From the NCBI RefSeq assembly GCF_008935075.1, contig NZ_CP044545.1, forward strand, positions 2,259,501 through 2,323,500: a stretch of DNA of 64,000 nt, read 5' to 3'. This DNA comes from Pradoshia sp. D12. GTDB lineage: Bacteria > Bacillota > Bacilli > Bacillales > Pradoshiaceae. Both the position numbers and the translations under genes were made by a program. Below are positions 1 through 7,972 of the stretch, one piece after another. Within the stretch, counting starts at the first letter, position 1, and each line of letters opens with the position of its first letter. The notes below the pieces were generated by a model that made no database searches, had not been told where the DNA came from, and saw nothing but the letters and a program-made list of their open reading frames with translations.

Positions 1-3000
1 TTTTATACCTTTACCTGCTGTGACAATCATCAATCCCACATAATCCTGTACACCTGACTCTTGGTTCTTCACATAATCAGATAAACACAGATAAGGCTTT
101 TTGGACTGTCGCGGAAAATCAAATGTTTCGAGGACTTCATCCGGATTAGCTGGGGAACATATTTTTAGAATTTCTCCATCACTTTTTGCAGGAAAATATT
201 GATACATCGCTGATAATTTAATCTGATTGTTTTCGAGAATCTCATCAACTATGGCTGCAAGTTCTAATAATTTTGGATTCTCTTCCTCAAACAACCGATC
301 CACTTTCCCCTTCATCCCAAGGTGATGGCCAAATAACATTTGTTTATTCACATATGGGTACACCAGAGATAGTGGGTAATCCTGCAGAATATGCCGGTTT
401 AAGTCCTCGGGGACTGGTATATTCTCTTGATCCTTCACTGTTTTATCACGGTTTTCTGTAACTTGAATATCCCTTTTCGTTTCAATCGAAATCACTGCTG
501 CTTGCTCATTCGTTTCTGCCTCTAGCTGAGCGAGAAAGGATAGCCTTTTCTCATCGTCATGGAGCTGATTGATTAAATCGAGTCCATTCATGGCATCCTT
601 TGCATAAAAGACCGGTCCATTATATTCAGGAGCAATTCGCCCTCTAGTAAATTTCCTGGTAAGAGCTGCTCCACCTACTACAATCGGAACATCAATTTCC
701 GCTTCTCTTAAATCCTGAGCGGTAATAACCATCTGTTGGGCTGATTTTACCAACAAGCCTGACAAGCCAATAATAGTTGGGTTCTCATTTCGGACGGATT
801 CAATCAAGGTTTGCGGAGCTACTTTAATGCCTAAGTCAACCACTTCATAGCCATTATTACTCATGATGATATCAACGAGATTCTTCCCGATATCATGTAC
901 GTCCCCTTTCACGGTTGCCAGCACCATTTTTCCTTTTGTAGACGTTGTACCTGATTTAGTCATCAATGGTTCAAGCTGCGAAACGGCAGCTTTCATGGCT
1001 TCCGCGCTTTGCAATACTTCAGCTACGATTAACTGGTTATCATTAAATAGTTCTCCAACCTTCGACATACCGGCCATTAATGGACCGTTGATGATATCAA
1101 GCGGCTCCATCCCTTTTTCAAGAGCTTCATCAATATCCTCCTTCAACCCGTCCTTTGTCCCTTCGATAATGTATTCAGGCAGGCGCTCCATTAATGGAAG
1201 TTTTTCTTTCGTTTCCTTTTGAACAGGCTTTTTTGTCCTATAAAAAGCAACAAACTCAGCAAGAGATTCTTCTGAGTTATGAAACAAAAGATTCTCTGAT
1301 AATTTAACTTCCTCCTCAGGGATTAACGCAAATCGGGTTAATTTTTCTGTATTGACAATCGCATAGTCCAAGCCAGCCTTTGTACAGTGGTATAAATAAA
1401 CGGCATTCAGGACCTCTCTTCCCTCATTCGGCAGTCCAAACGATACATTACTGATGCCTAAAATCGTTAATGTTCTCGGAAGCTCTTTTTTAATGGCCGC
1501 CAGTCCCTTTACCGTTTCCGCAGCTCCTTCCCGGTATTGTTCATCACCAGTACCAACCGGAAAAACAAGCGGATCAAAGATAATATCCTCCGGTACGATT
1601 CCATACTTTTCTGTTAACAGTTGATACGATCTCTGGGCAACCTCCAGTTTTCGTTCTTCTGTTACGGCCATCCCTTTTTCATCAATTGTTCCAACAACCA
1701 AGGCTGCACCATACTCTTTTGCCAATGGAACAATTTTCTCAAAGCGTTCTTCCCCATCCTCTAAATTTATCGAATTAATGATTGCTTTACCCTGAGAATG
1801 GCGGAGTGCTTTTTCGATGACCATTTCATCGGTTGAATCGATAACAAAAGGCACCTTTATTTTTTTAGCCGCTTCTTTCATGAATTCTTCCATATCAGAC
1901 ACTTCATCGCTATCTGGATCAGCTAGGCACACATCTATTACATGGGCTCCTTTTTTGACTTGCTGTCTAGCAATCTCGGAAGCTTCTTCAAATTTCCTGT
2001 CCTTAATCAGATTCTTAAACTTTCTGGATCCAATCACATTTGTCCGTTCACCTACAAATAAAGGTCTCATTGAACCATCATAGATTAAGGCATCAATACC
2101 AGAGACAGCATGATTACCCTGTTTGCCATTAATTTGCCTCGCTTCAATTCCGGTAACCGCTTCTTTAATAGCTCGAATATGATCAGGAGTCGTTCCGCAG
2201 CAGCCGCCAACAAGATTAATCCAACCTTTTTCGGCAAATTGCTTGATCTTCTTGCTTAGTGAAGATGGCGATTCATTATATTGGCCATTTTCATCCGGTA
2301 ATCCTGCATTAGGATAACAGCTTACTGCTGCAGTGCTTAATTCAGATAAAGACCTGATATGATCAGCCATGAACTCGGGACCAGTTGCGCAATTTAGCCC
2401 GATAGCAAGAGGATTCATATGCTCGCACGATATATAAAAAGCTTCAATGGTTTGACCGGCTAGAGTAGTTCCCATTGGTTCAATTGTTCCTGAGATAATC
2501 AATGGTACTTCTCTGCCTAAAGATGAGAATGCTCTTTGCATTCCAATATAAGCTGCTTTCACATTTAATAAATCCTGCGATGTTTCCAAGAGTAGCAAAT
2601 CAACTCCCCCATCAAGCAGGCCCTTCGTTTGCTCTTCATATGAATCTAACAATTGTTCAAAAGTGGCTCCGCCTGTTACGGATAAGGTTTTGGTCGTAGG
2701 TCCCATTGAGCCTGCGACAAAGCGAGGGCTGTCAGGACTGTCAAATTGTTCAGCTGCTTTTCGAGCCAATTGAGCTGATTCTTTATTCAGCTGATATGCC
2801 AGGTGACCAAGATTATATTCATCCAGTACAATGGGTGTTGCCCCGAATGTATTTGTTTCAATAATATCCGCCCCTGCTGCCAAGTACTCTTCGTGAATCG
2901 ATTGGATTACATCCGGGCGGGTTAGCGTTAAATACTCATTACACCCATCGTATTGTTCCCCGCCAAAATCATCCTCTGTTAATTGATGCGCCTGAATCAT

Positions 3001-3069
3001 GGTTCCCATTGCTCCATCTAGAATTACTATTCTTTCAGCCAATAACTCTTTCAATTTATCTGTTCTCAT
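1..3069 (-). CDS. metH: Cobalamin-dependent methionine synthase MetH (3' end cut by window edge)
   Basis: The enzyme transfers the methyl group of 5-methyltetrahydrofolate through cobalamin to homocysteine, giving methionine in the cytoplasm. The visible 1023 codons read in order: homocysteine-binding domain (zinc cysteines in GLNCATGP and GGCCGTTPDHI), pterin-binding domain (VGERTNVIGS), B12 cap and Rossmann domains (cobalt-ligand motif DVHDIGKN), and the start of the AdoMet activation domain. Roughly the last 120 residues of a typical 1140-1150-aa protein lie outside the window. The ATG overlaps the stop of the upstream yitJ gene (ATGA), so the two are translationally coupled and share the S-box leader. 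Family assignment is very secure. Confidence 0.97.
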   Translation of the reverse strand, partial: MRTDKLKELLAERIVILDGAMGTMIQAHQLTEDDFGGEQYDGCNEYLTLTRPDVIQSIHEEYLAAGADIIETNTFGATPIVLDEYNLGHLAYQLNKESAQLARKAAEQFDSPDSPRFVAGSMGPTTKTLSVTGGATFEQLLDSYEEQTKGLLDGGVDLLLLETSQDLLNVKAAYIGMQRAFSSLGREVPLIISGTIEPMGTTLAGQTIEAFYISCEHMNPLAIGLNCATGPEFMADHIRSLSELSTAAVSCYPNAGLPDENGQYNESPSSLSKKIKQFAEKGWINLVGGCCGTTPDHIRAIKEAVTGIEARQINGKQGNHAVSGIDALIYDGSMRPLFVGERTNVIGSRKFKNLIKDRKFEEASEIARQQVKKGAHVIDVCLADPDSDEVSDMEEFMKEAAKKIKVPFVIDSTDEMVIEKALRHSQGKAIINSINLEDGEERFEKIVPLAKEYGAALVVGTIDEKGMAVTEERKLEVAQRSYQLLTEKYGIVPEDIIFDPLVFPVGTGDEQYREGAAETVKGLAAIKKELPRTLTILGISNVSFGLPNEGREVLNAVYLYHCTKAGLDYAIVNTEKLTRFALIPEEEVKLSENLLFHNSEESLAEFVAFYRTKKPVQKETKEKLPLMERLPEYIIEGTKDGLKEDIDEALEKGMEPLDIINGPLMAGMSKVGELFNDNQLIVAEVLQSAEAMKAAVSQLEPLMTKSGTTSTKGKMVLATVKGDVHDIGKNLVDIIMSNNGYEVVDLGIKVAPQTLIESVRNENPTIIGLSGLLVKSAQQMVITAQDLREAEIDVPIVVGGAALTRKFTRGRIAPEYNGPVFYAKDAMNGLDLINQLHDDEKRLSFLAQLEAETNEQAAVISIETKRDIQVTENRDKTVKDQENIPVPEDLNRHILQDYPLSLVYPYVNKQMLFGHHLGMKGKVDRLFEEENPKLLELAAIVDEILENNQIKLSAMYQYFPAKSDGEILKICSPANPDEVLETFDFPRQSKKPYLCLSDYVKNQESGVQDYVGLMIVTAGKGIK

Positions 3070-4925
3070 GATAGATGCACTTCCTTATTTACAACTGATT
3101 TCTGTTCTTTGATGTACCGAACCAAATGCCCGCTTAATTCATATTTCATAAATGGTGTAATAATATAGATTCCGTTAAATAATTCACTTGCCGCGTCCAC
3201 TAATTCTTTTGAAATGGCAAAGCTTTCGCGAGCACAGGCTTCCTTATCCGCTCCGGCTCTTTCCATCGCCTCTCTAACATGAACCGGTAATGAAATACCC
3301 GGTACTTCATTATGTAAAAACTCTGCATTCCGGTGACTCGTTAAAGGCATAATGCCAATAAAAATCGGCTTTGTTATATGCCTGGTTGCCGCGTATACTT
3401 CCTCTAATTTTTCAACACTAAACACGGGCTGGGTTAAGAAGTAATCAGCTCCAGCCTGAATTTTCTTTTCCATTCGCTGTACGGCTTTATCTATGTACTT
3501 TACATTTGGATTAAAGGCAGCTGCGATATCGAAATTCGCCCGGCTCCCCAACGATTTTCCAGAATAGGAGCGCCCCTCATTCAATTGCTTAATCAATGAA
3601 ATCAAATCCATGGAAGAAAGATCATATACGGAAGTCGCACCCGGAAAATCACCGATTTTTGAAGGATCCCCTGTCACCACCAACACCTCTGATAATCCAA
3701 GGGAATGCATGCCCATTAAATGAGACTGCAAGCCAATCAGATTGTGATCCCGGCAAGTTAAGTGAACAAGAGGCACCGTATTTAATTTTGATTGTAAAAT
3801 AGAAGCTACCGCAAGATTGGATATTCTCGGTGATGCCAATGAATTATCCGCGAGTGTAATCGCATCGGCACCCGAGTCTAATAAGTAGCGACTTCCTATT
3901 AAAAATTCCTCCAGGCCGAACGTCTTTGGCGGGTCCAGCTCAACTATAACCGTCGTTTGTTTTTTTGCCTTACCTGAAATTGTATCTGGACCTTTTCGTT
4001 TATATTGAATGATTTCATATGATATAGGCTGATGCTTCGGCTTGGCTACAAAATCTTTCACCTTTACAGGATGAAGATCTTCGATTCCTTTACGAATGGC
4101 CTGAATATGGGCAGGAGTTGTACCACAACATCCACCTAACAGCCGGACCCCCTGCTTCACAAGCTGCCTTGAACTATTAATGAAATAATCCGCTTCTGTC
4201 GAATAGACATATCTTCCATCTGATAAATCAGGTAAGCTGGCGTTTGGATACGCCGCATAATAGGTATCTTCCAATAAAGGTACTTCTTCGTATGAGCGAA
4301 TCATATGATAAGGACCCATCCGACAATTGATGCCCACCACATCAGCGCCTGTTTTTTTCATAAGAGAAAACGCCTCACTGACATGCATACCATTTTGCAA
4401 AAGGCCTGTTTCATGCAGAGAAATATTCGCAATAAGAGGAAGATCACTCATTTTTCTAGCCGACTCTATTACCGTTAATAATTCGTCTAAATCATAATAG
4501 GTTTCAAGTAAAATTCCATCCGGATTTTCTTCCAATAAAGCGGTCAGCTGTTCATCGAAATATCCCTTAATTTCAGTTAGTGTTAATTCTGACTTCCTAA
4601 AGCTCCGCAAGCCGCCAATCGTGCCGATGATGAATGTGTTTGGATCAGCCGCATCTTTCGCTATTTTCATTCCGGCTCTATTAATTTGAGAAACTTCCCT
4701 TTCGAGACCATAGCGCTTTAATTTATGAAAATTTGCGCCGAATGTATTCGATTGAATCACATCAGCACCAGCCTCAATATAACTTCTATGCATCTTTTTG
4801 ATCTGATTGGGGTTTGTCAAATTAAGCTCTTCAAAGCAACTATCAATTCCAAATGAATATAAAAGTGTTCCACTCGCCCCATCTGCGACTAGAATTTTTT
4901 CATTTAACGTTTCCAGTAGTTTCAC
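3066..4925 (-). CDS. yitJ: Bifunctional homocysteine S-methyltransferase / 5,10-methylenetetrahydrofolate reductase (YitJ type)
   Basis: This two-domain protein of 619 aa has an N-terminal homocysteine methyltransferase domain of about 300 residues, with zinc-binding motifs GINCRMGP and GGCCGTTPAHI. It is fused to a C-terminal MetF-like methylenetetrahydrofolate reductase domain (VVTGDPSK, ADYFLTQPVF, IFIGIMPLTS). The reductase would make the 5-methyl-THF that MetH uses, so the operon couples methyl-donor synthesis to methionine synthesis. The start is GTG, preceded by AGGGGG. An S-box riboswitch with its terminator lies directly upstream, so expression should rise when SAM is low. Whether the N-terminal domain works alone or with another methyl donor cannot be told from sequence. 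Confidence 0.95.
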   Translation of the reverse strand: MKLLETLNEKILVADGASGTLLYSFGIDSCFEELNLTNPNQIKKMHRSYIEAGADVIQSNTFGANFHKLKRYGLEREVSQINRAGMKIAKDAADPNTFIIGTIGGLRSFRKSELTLTEIKGYFDEQLTALLEENPDGILLETYYDLDELLTVIESARKMSDLPLIANISLHETGLLQNGMHVSEAFSLMKKTGADVVGINCRMGPYHMIRSYEEVPLLEDTYYAAYPNASLPDLSDGRYVYSTEADYFINSSRQLVKQGVRLLGGCCGTTPAHIQAIRKGIEDLHPVKVKDFVAKPKHQPISYEIIQYKRKGPDTISGKAKKQTTVIVELDPPKTFGLEEFLIGSRYLLDSGADAITLADNSLASPRISNLAVASILQSKLNTVPLVHLTCRDHNLIGLQSHLMGMHSLGLSEVLVVTGDPSKIGDFPGATSVYDLSSMDLISLIKQLNEGRSYSGKSLGSRANFDIAAAFNPNVKYIDKAVQRMEKKIQAGADYFLTQPVFSVEKLEEVYAATRHITKPIFIGIMPLTSHRNAEFLHNEVPGISLPVHVREAMERAGADKEACARESFAISKELVDAASELFNGIYIITPFMKYELSGHLVRYIKEQKSVVNKEVHLS

Positions 4926-4981
4926 TGTCTTTCCCCCTAATTAGTTGGTTAATGTCTCTGATGAGGAAAACAGACTAATAG

Positions 4982-5012
4982 AAAAGAGCTTTCATCATGA
5001 AAGCCCTCTTTC
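4982..5012 (-). terminator. S-box-controlled intrinsic terminator
   Basis: On the minus strand an AAAGAGGGCTTTCAT / ATGAAAGCTCTTTTC stem-loop ending in a T-rich tract lies between the S-box aptamer and the yitJ start. It is the expected expression platform. Confidence 0.85.
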
Positions 5013-5014
5013 CT

Positions 5015-5122
5015 AAGGTCTCTCATCTCTCAAGCATTGCTTGCTGGATTTAGCACCTTGGATTACCATCCAGGTTGCTGAGATTTCAACGGGCCAGTCC
5101 CTCCATCTCTCTAGATAAGAAT
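5015..5122 (-). ncRNA. SAM-I (S-box) riboswitch aptamer
   Basis: Read on the minus strand, this leader carries the hallmark S-box sequence: CTTATC-AGAGAGATGGAGGGACTGG, CCC, GAA, CTCAGCAACC, a variable hairpin ending in GGTGCTAA, and a closing GAGAGATGAGAG. This is the SAM-binding core of the family. It sits about 100 bases upstream of the yitJ start and is followed at once by an intrinsic terminator. By family knowledge, SAM binding stabilises the anti-antiterminator so that transcription stops before yitJ-metH. Confidence 0.95.
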
Positions 5123-5245
5123 ATGAAATTATATATTTACTTAATTTACTATAAATTTTCAGTTATTTCAATCTATTTTGATAATTAATCCAAAAGAGTT
5201 AACGATTTAGTATTTTGGGTATGTATGGGGTAGGAGTGATGTTAG

Positions 5246-5842
5246 ATGAAGGAAATAATAACGAATCAGTTTAAAAATCCAACTGGTGTCCTCGGAAAGA
5301 TTGCAGGTAAAATAATGGCCTATGAAAATGAGGAATTATACGAATGGACATTTGATCAATTGACTATTACCCCAAATGACACACTGCTAGAAGTTGGTTT
5401 TGGCCCAGGTGAAGGAATGCACATGCTTTTTGAGAAGTACCCTACCATCCAAATAGATGGTGTCGATCCATCAGAAGAAATGGTGAAAAATGCGAGCAAA
5501 CGAAATCAAGAACAACTCAACCGCAATCAGCTTCGTTTGTTTAATGGAACTGTTCTCGGGATTCCCAATCCAATGGTGTACGATAAAATATTTAGTGTAA
5601 ATAGCTATCCATTATGGGAAGATCAAGAGGCTTGTATTCAAAAAATACATTCTTTATTAAAAGAAAATGGAAAACTGACTATAACCGTGCAGCCAAGGCA
5701 GGAAGAAGCAACCGAAGAACAGGCTCATGCCTTTGCCGAAGAGATTAGAGAGGTGCTAACTAATACAGGCTTTAACTCTATTAAGGTTCAAACGAAACCA
5801 CTCAAACCGTGCTTATCTATAAATGTCACAGCCATCAAATAG
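5246..5842 (+). CDS. Class I SAM-dependent methyltransferase
   Basis: The 198-aa protein has a Rossmann methyltransferase fold. Motif I is LLEVGFGPGEG (residues about 48-58), followed by an acidic VDPSEEM strand end that normally binds the SAM ribose, and a late region LLKENGKLTITVQP typical of motif IV/V. The substrate is unknown; no second domain is present. The ATG is chosen because TAGGAG lies 9 bases upstream. It stands alone on the plus strand, divergent from the methionine operon, with no clear partner. Confidence 0.8.
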   Translation: MKEIITNQFKNPTGVLGKIAGKIMAYENEELYEWTFDQLTITPNDTLLEVGFGPGEGMHMLFEKYPTIQIDGVDPSEEMVKNASKRNQEQLNRNQLRLFNGTVLGIPNPMVYDKIFSVNSYPLWEDQEACIQKIHSLLKENGKLTITVQPRQEEATEEQAHAFAEEIREVLTNTGFNSIKVQTKPLKPCLSINVTAIK

Positions 5843-5942
5843 CCCTTTTTATGAATATTAGAAATTCCACTCAAGCTTAGACACTCTTTCTATCTGACCC
5901 TTTTCAACCTATAAAAACCATAAGCTCCTCCATCAGTTTTGA

Positions 5943-5971
5943 TTGAATTTCTATTATTTAGGGTATATTAT
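5943..5971 (+). promoter_or_regulatory. SigA-type promoter of the candidate antitoxin RNA
   Basis: TTGAAT (5943-5948), a 17-base spacer and TATTAT (5966-5971) form a good vegetative promoter with no open reading frame behind it. Transcription should begin near 5978 and run into the opposite-strand toxin locus. Confidence 0.6.
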
Positions 5972-5977
5972 AAACAT

Positions 5978-6103
5978 ATACACATATATTAAAAAACCAG
6001 AGAGCTGGATACTCCCTGGTACAACTACTAGCGAGTGGTATGCAAATAGTTTAGTTCTTAGAGGAACCACCCTTATGCTTTGGTCGGCGCGGGGTGGTTT
6101 TTC
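5978..6103 (+). ncRNA. Candidate antisense (antitoxin) RNA of a type I toxin-antitoxin locus
   Basis: A predicted transcript of about 125 nt starts from the promoter at 5943-5971. It ends at a strong intrinsic terminator (AACCACCC 6065-6072, loop, GGGGTGGTT 6091-6099, then TTTTT). It contains no credible ORF. It is fully complementary to the 3' part of the opposite-strand mRNA, covering the last 17 or so codons of the 52-aa peptide gene and its own 3' tail. It also carries CAACTACT...TGGTATGCA (6022-6044), which is nearly identical to the 5' leader of the toxin mRNA. The layout resembles txpA/ratA or bsrG/SR4 in B. subtilis. The function is inferred. Confidence 0.55.
5990..6020 (-). terminator. 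Terminator of the candidate toxin mRNA
   Basis: On the minus strand ACCAGGGAG / CTCTCTGGT is followed by TTTTTT (the A-run 5991-5996 on the plus strand). It ends the peptide mRNA just inside the start of the antisense transcript, so the two RNAs overlap over essentially the whole antisense RNA. Confidence 0.7.
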
Positions 6104-6209
6104 GTTTGCCCTTTAGCTGAAGATTGGCGAATCGCGTGGCGATGCCGGCAGCAAGGGTCGTAAAAAAGATCATTGCTACATCTTTTGCCAGAGCTATTAG
6201 AAAATCCAT
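6051..6209 (-). CDS. Small hydrophobic/basic peptide, candidate type I toxin
   Basis: This is a 52-codon ORF, not assigned to a named family. Residues 1-30 form one hydrophobic helix (MDFLIALAKDVAMIFFTTLA at its start). It is followed by a strongly basic tail rich in Lys and Arg (KGKRK, RRPKHK). This is the usual build of membrane-acting type I toxins. The ribosome-binding site is excellent (GGGAGGTGAT, 6215-6224 in minus orientation). A 9-bp hairpin (6225-6247) abuts it directly upstream. The whole 3' part is covered by a convergent antisense RNA. Toxicity is inferred from size, topology and context. A small non-toxic membrane peptide is the main alternative. Confidence 0.6.
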   Translation of the reverse strand: MDFLIALAKDVAMIFFTTLAAGIATRFANLQLKGKRKTTPRRPKHKGGSSKN

Positions 6210-6251
6210 AAGTATATCACCTCCCTTCTCCTTTATATAAGGAAAAGAAGG

Positions 6252-6277
6252 TGCATACCACCCGCACCAAGTAGTTG
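6252..6277 (-). repeat. 5'-leader copy of the toxin/antitoxin shared repeat
   Basis: On the minus strand the leader reads CAACTACT, an 8-base spacer, then GTGGTATGCA. The antisense RNA has CAACTACT, a shorter spacer, then GTGGTATGCA (6022-6044, plus strand). In DNA the copies are inverted, so the toxin mRNA can pair its own 5' end with its 3' end, and the antisense RNA mimics the 5' end. Confidence 0.7.
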
Positions 6278-6284
6278 CATGAAA

Positions 6285-6293
6285 ATTATACCA
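6285..6293 (-). promoter_or_regulatory. Extended -10 promoter of the candidate toxin mRNA
   Basis: On the minus strand TGGTATAAT is an extended -10 element (TGn-TATAAT) with no good -35. Transcription would start near 6278, so the repeated leader sequence CAACTACT...TGGTATGCA (6252-6277) forms the extreme 5' end of the mRNA. Confidence 0.6.
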
Positions 6294-6300
6294 TATATGT

Positions 6301-6775
6301 TATTGATAACATAATGACTCTGGTTGTCTTTTTTAGGTGATTGAAAATTCCTATCCCTTGCTAATGGATCTCTTTTATTTGCTCTCTGTTCACAAGTATT
6401 GTTGCTGATGACTTAAAGAGAGACAGCTTTTTTATTGTCGCAATTATTCAACTAATGCCCCATGTTTTTCTCCCTATTAAATTGATTTTTATCAATTCCT
6501 TATTCTTATGTAAAACTCTTTTTCGTTATCCTGAACCTTTACTGCCATAAGAAGTTCAACACAAAAAGGCATTCAACGATTATCACTTAATATTACCTTA
6601 ATTAAAAATTATACTTTCTCTTCTTCAGCTATCCCAACATAACATCGTTAACCGATATTGCGGTTTTACCGCTACGTCTATTTCACACTGAAGTAACTAA
6701 CTTTGGCTGCTGCATTAAGCGAAATGGGAACCCTATAAGAAAAGGAGCAGCCTAAGCAACCCCTTTTAAATAACA
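6301..6775. other. Intergenic stretch without a supported gene
   Basis: About 475 bases hold no ORF with a ribosome-binding site on either strand and no clear terminator or riboswitch. A few short phrases resemble decayed repeat sequence, but nothing can be assigned. Confidence 0.5.
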
Positions 6776-7114
6776 TCAATAATTTCCCTTGTTCACAGGC
6801 CTAATAAGCACTCCTAATTTAACTATTAGTTTAAACACCCAATAAAAGAAAAAGAAGTTAAACAAAAAGCCAAACGAGACTAAAGAAAACAGCATTCCAC
6901 CATGATAAACTAAAATATCAGCAGGAAAACCGAAATAATAATCACCAATACTCTTATCAAATCGATAACCTAAGGTAGGAACAACTACAACAATAATAGT
7001 TGATATAAGACTTACTATTGATAATTTTAGTTTTTGGGCATTAAATTTGTTGATGTTTAAAAACGCAACTATTACTAAACCATTGATTAACAACCCAATA
7101 ATCAAATCAATCAT
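6776..7114 (-). CDS. Small integral membrane protein, unknown function
   Basis: The protein has 112 aa with three or four predicted membrane segments: residues about 3-20, 33-50, 68-90 and 85-105. The loop between the second and third segments carries GYRFDKSIGDYYFGFPADI. No catalytic motif or family is recognised. It stands as a single gene between a gene-poor stretch and the PAP2 phosphatase. The start is uncertain. Confidence 0.5.
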   Translation of the reverse strand: MIDLIIGLLINGLVIVAFLNINKFNAQKLKLSIVSLISTIIVVVVPTLGYRFDKSIGDYYFGFPADILVYHGGMLFSLVSFGFLFNFFFFYWVFKLIVKLGVLIRPVNKGNY

Positions 7115-7220
7115 ACTAAAATCCCCTTGTTTACTTATTCCAGAATTTTTCTTTATAAATTATTATAACAAATATTTCCTTAGAAACCTTTTGTTATTTT
7201 CAGACAGCCAAGATTTCCAT

Positions 7221-7258
7221 AAAAAATAGCCGTCCATAAGCCATTATGGCTTATGGAC
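7221..7258 (-). terminator. Intrinsic terminator of the PAP2 gene
   Basis: On the minus strand a perfect GTCCATAAGCC-ATAAT-GGCTTATGGAC stem is followed by GGCTATTTTTT, directly after the PAP2 stop codon. Confidence 0.9.
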
Positions 7259-7264
7259 AGCCTA

Positions 7265-7942
7265 TTACGATTTCGAACCTTTTGTTTTCCGATATTCCCC
7301 AAACGTAAATACAGTAGCAATGATAGCAAGCCATGCACATCCTGCAATATACCCTGCAATTACATCACTCGGATAATGGACACCCAAGTAGATTCGGCTG
7401 TAGCCCATCGTTAAAATCAAAAAAATACAAATCGCATAGACAGCCAATCTAATGGGCCAATTCTTCGTGATTCTGGTAGTTATGATCATAAGTGCGCCGT
7501 ATAGGATAAAGGATGACATAGCATGACCGCTCGGAAAGCTGAAGCCATTTACCTCGATCAATGGATTCAATGTTGGTCTCTCCCGCTGGAAAATCCATTT
7601 TAAGTAATGGTTAACATAACCGCCCGATAATGTCGTGATGATTAAGAATATGACACTTAATACACGTTTTTTAAATAATAAAAACACAGAGAATAGGATA
7701 ACCAATAGAATATTGCCATCAACTGATCCAAGATTAGTTATAAAGGTAAGTACTTTTGTGCTTAATTCATTAATACTCCCCTGCACAGACTGGATGATTG
7801 TCATATCAAAATGATAAAGCTCATTCTCATTTATGTTCTCTGCAATATCTACGAATAGGATGGTACACACAATAAAGAGGGCGATTAATACGAAAAAGGT
7901 GATTACATGAACATTTAAAAAGGTATTCGTCCGCTTCTTCAT
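7265..7942 (-). CDS. PAP2-family membrane lipid phosphatase (YodM/PgpB-like)
   Basis: The 225-aa protein carries the complete acid-phosphatase signature of membrane PAP2 enzymes: KWIFQRERP (motif 1), FPSGHAMSS (motif 2) and SRIYLGVHYPSD (motif 3, with the nucleophilic His). These sit among about six membrane helices, with the active site predicted on the outer face. The family dephosphorylates phosphatidylglycerophosphate, undecaprenyl diphosphate or diacylglycerol pyrophosphate. Length and motifs fit B. subtilis YodM, but which lipid is used cannot be read here. It lies downstream of dapF with a 30-base gap and has its own strong terminator. Confidence 0.88.
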   Translation of the reverse strand: MKKRTNTFLNVHVITFFVLIALFIVCTILFVDIAENINENELYHFDMTIIQSVQGSINELSTKVLTFITNLGSVDGNILLVILFSVFLLFKKRVLSVIFLIITTLSGGYVNHYLKWIFQRERPTLNPLIEVNGFSFPSGHAMSSFILYGALMIITTRITKNWPIRLAVYAICIFLILTMGYSRIYLGVHYPSDVIAGYIAGCAWLAIIATVFTFGEYRKTKGSKS

Positions 7943-7972
7943 TTCTGCCCTCCTATTCTAATATGTATTAGC

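Noticed and set aside
6301-6775. Decayed insertion element or repeat
   Set aside because: Some phrases look like Bacillus repeat remnants, but no inverted ends or transposase fragments could be shown.
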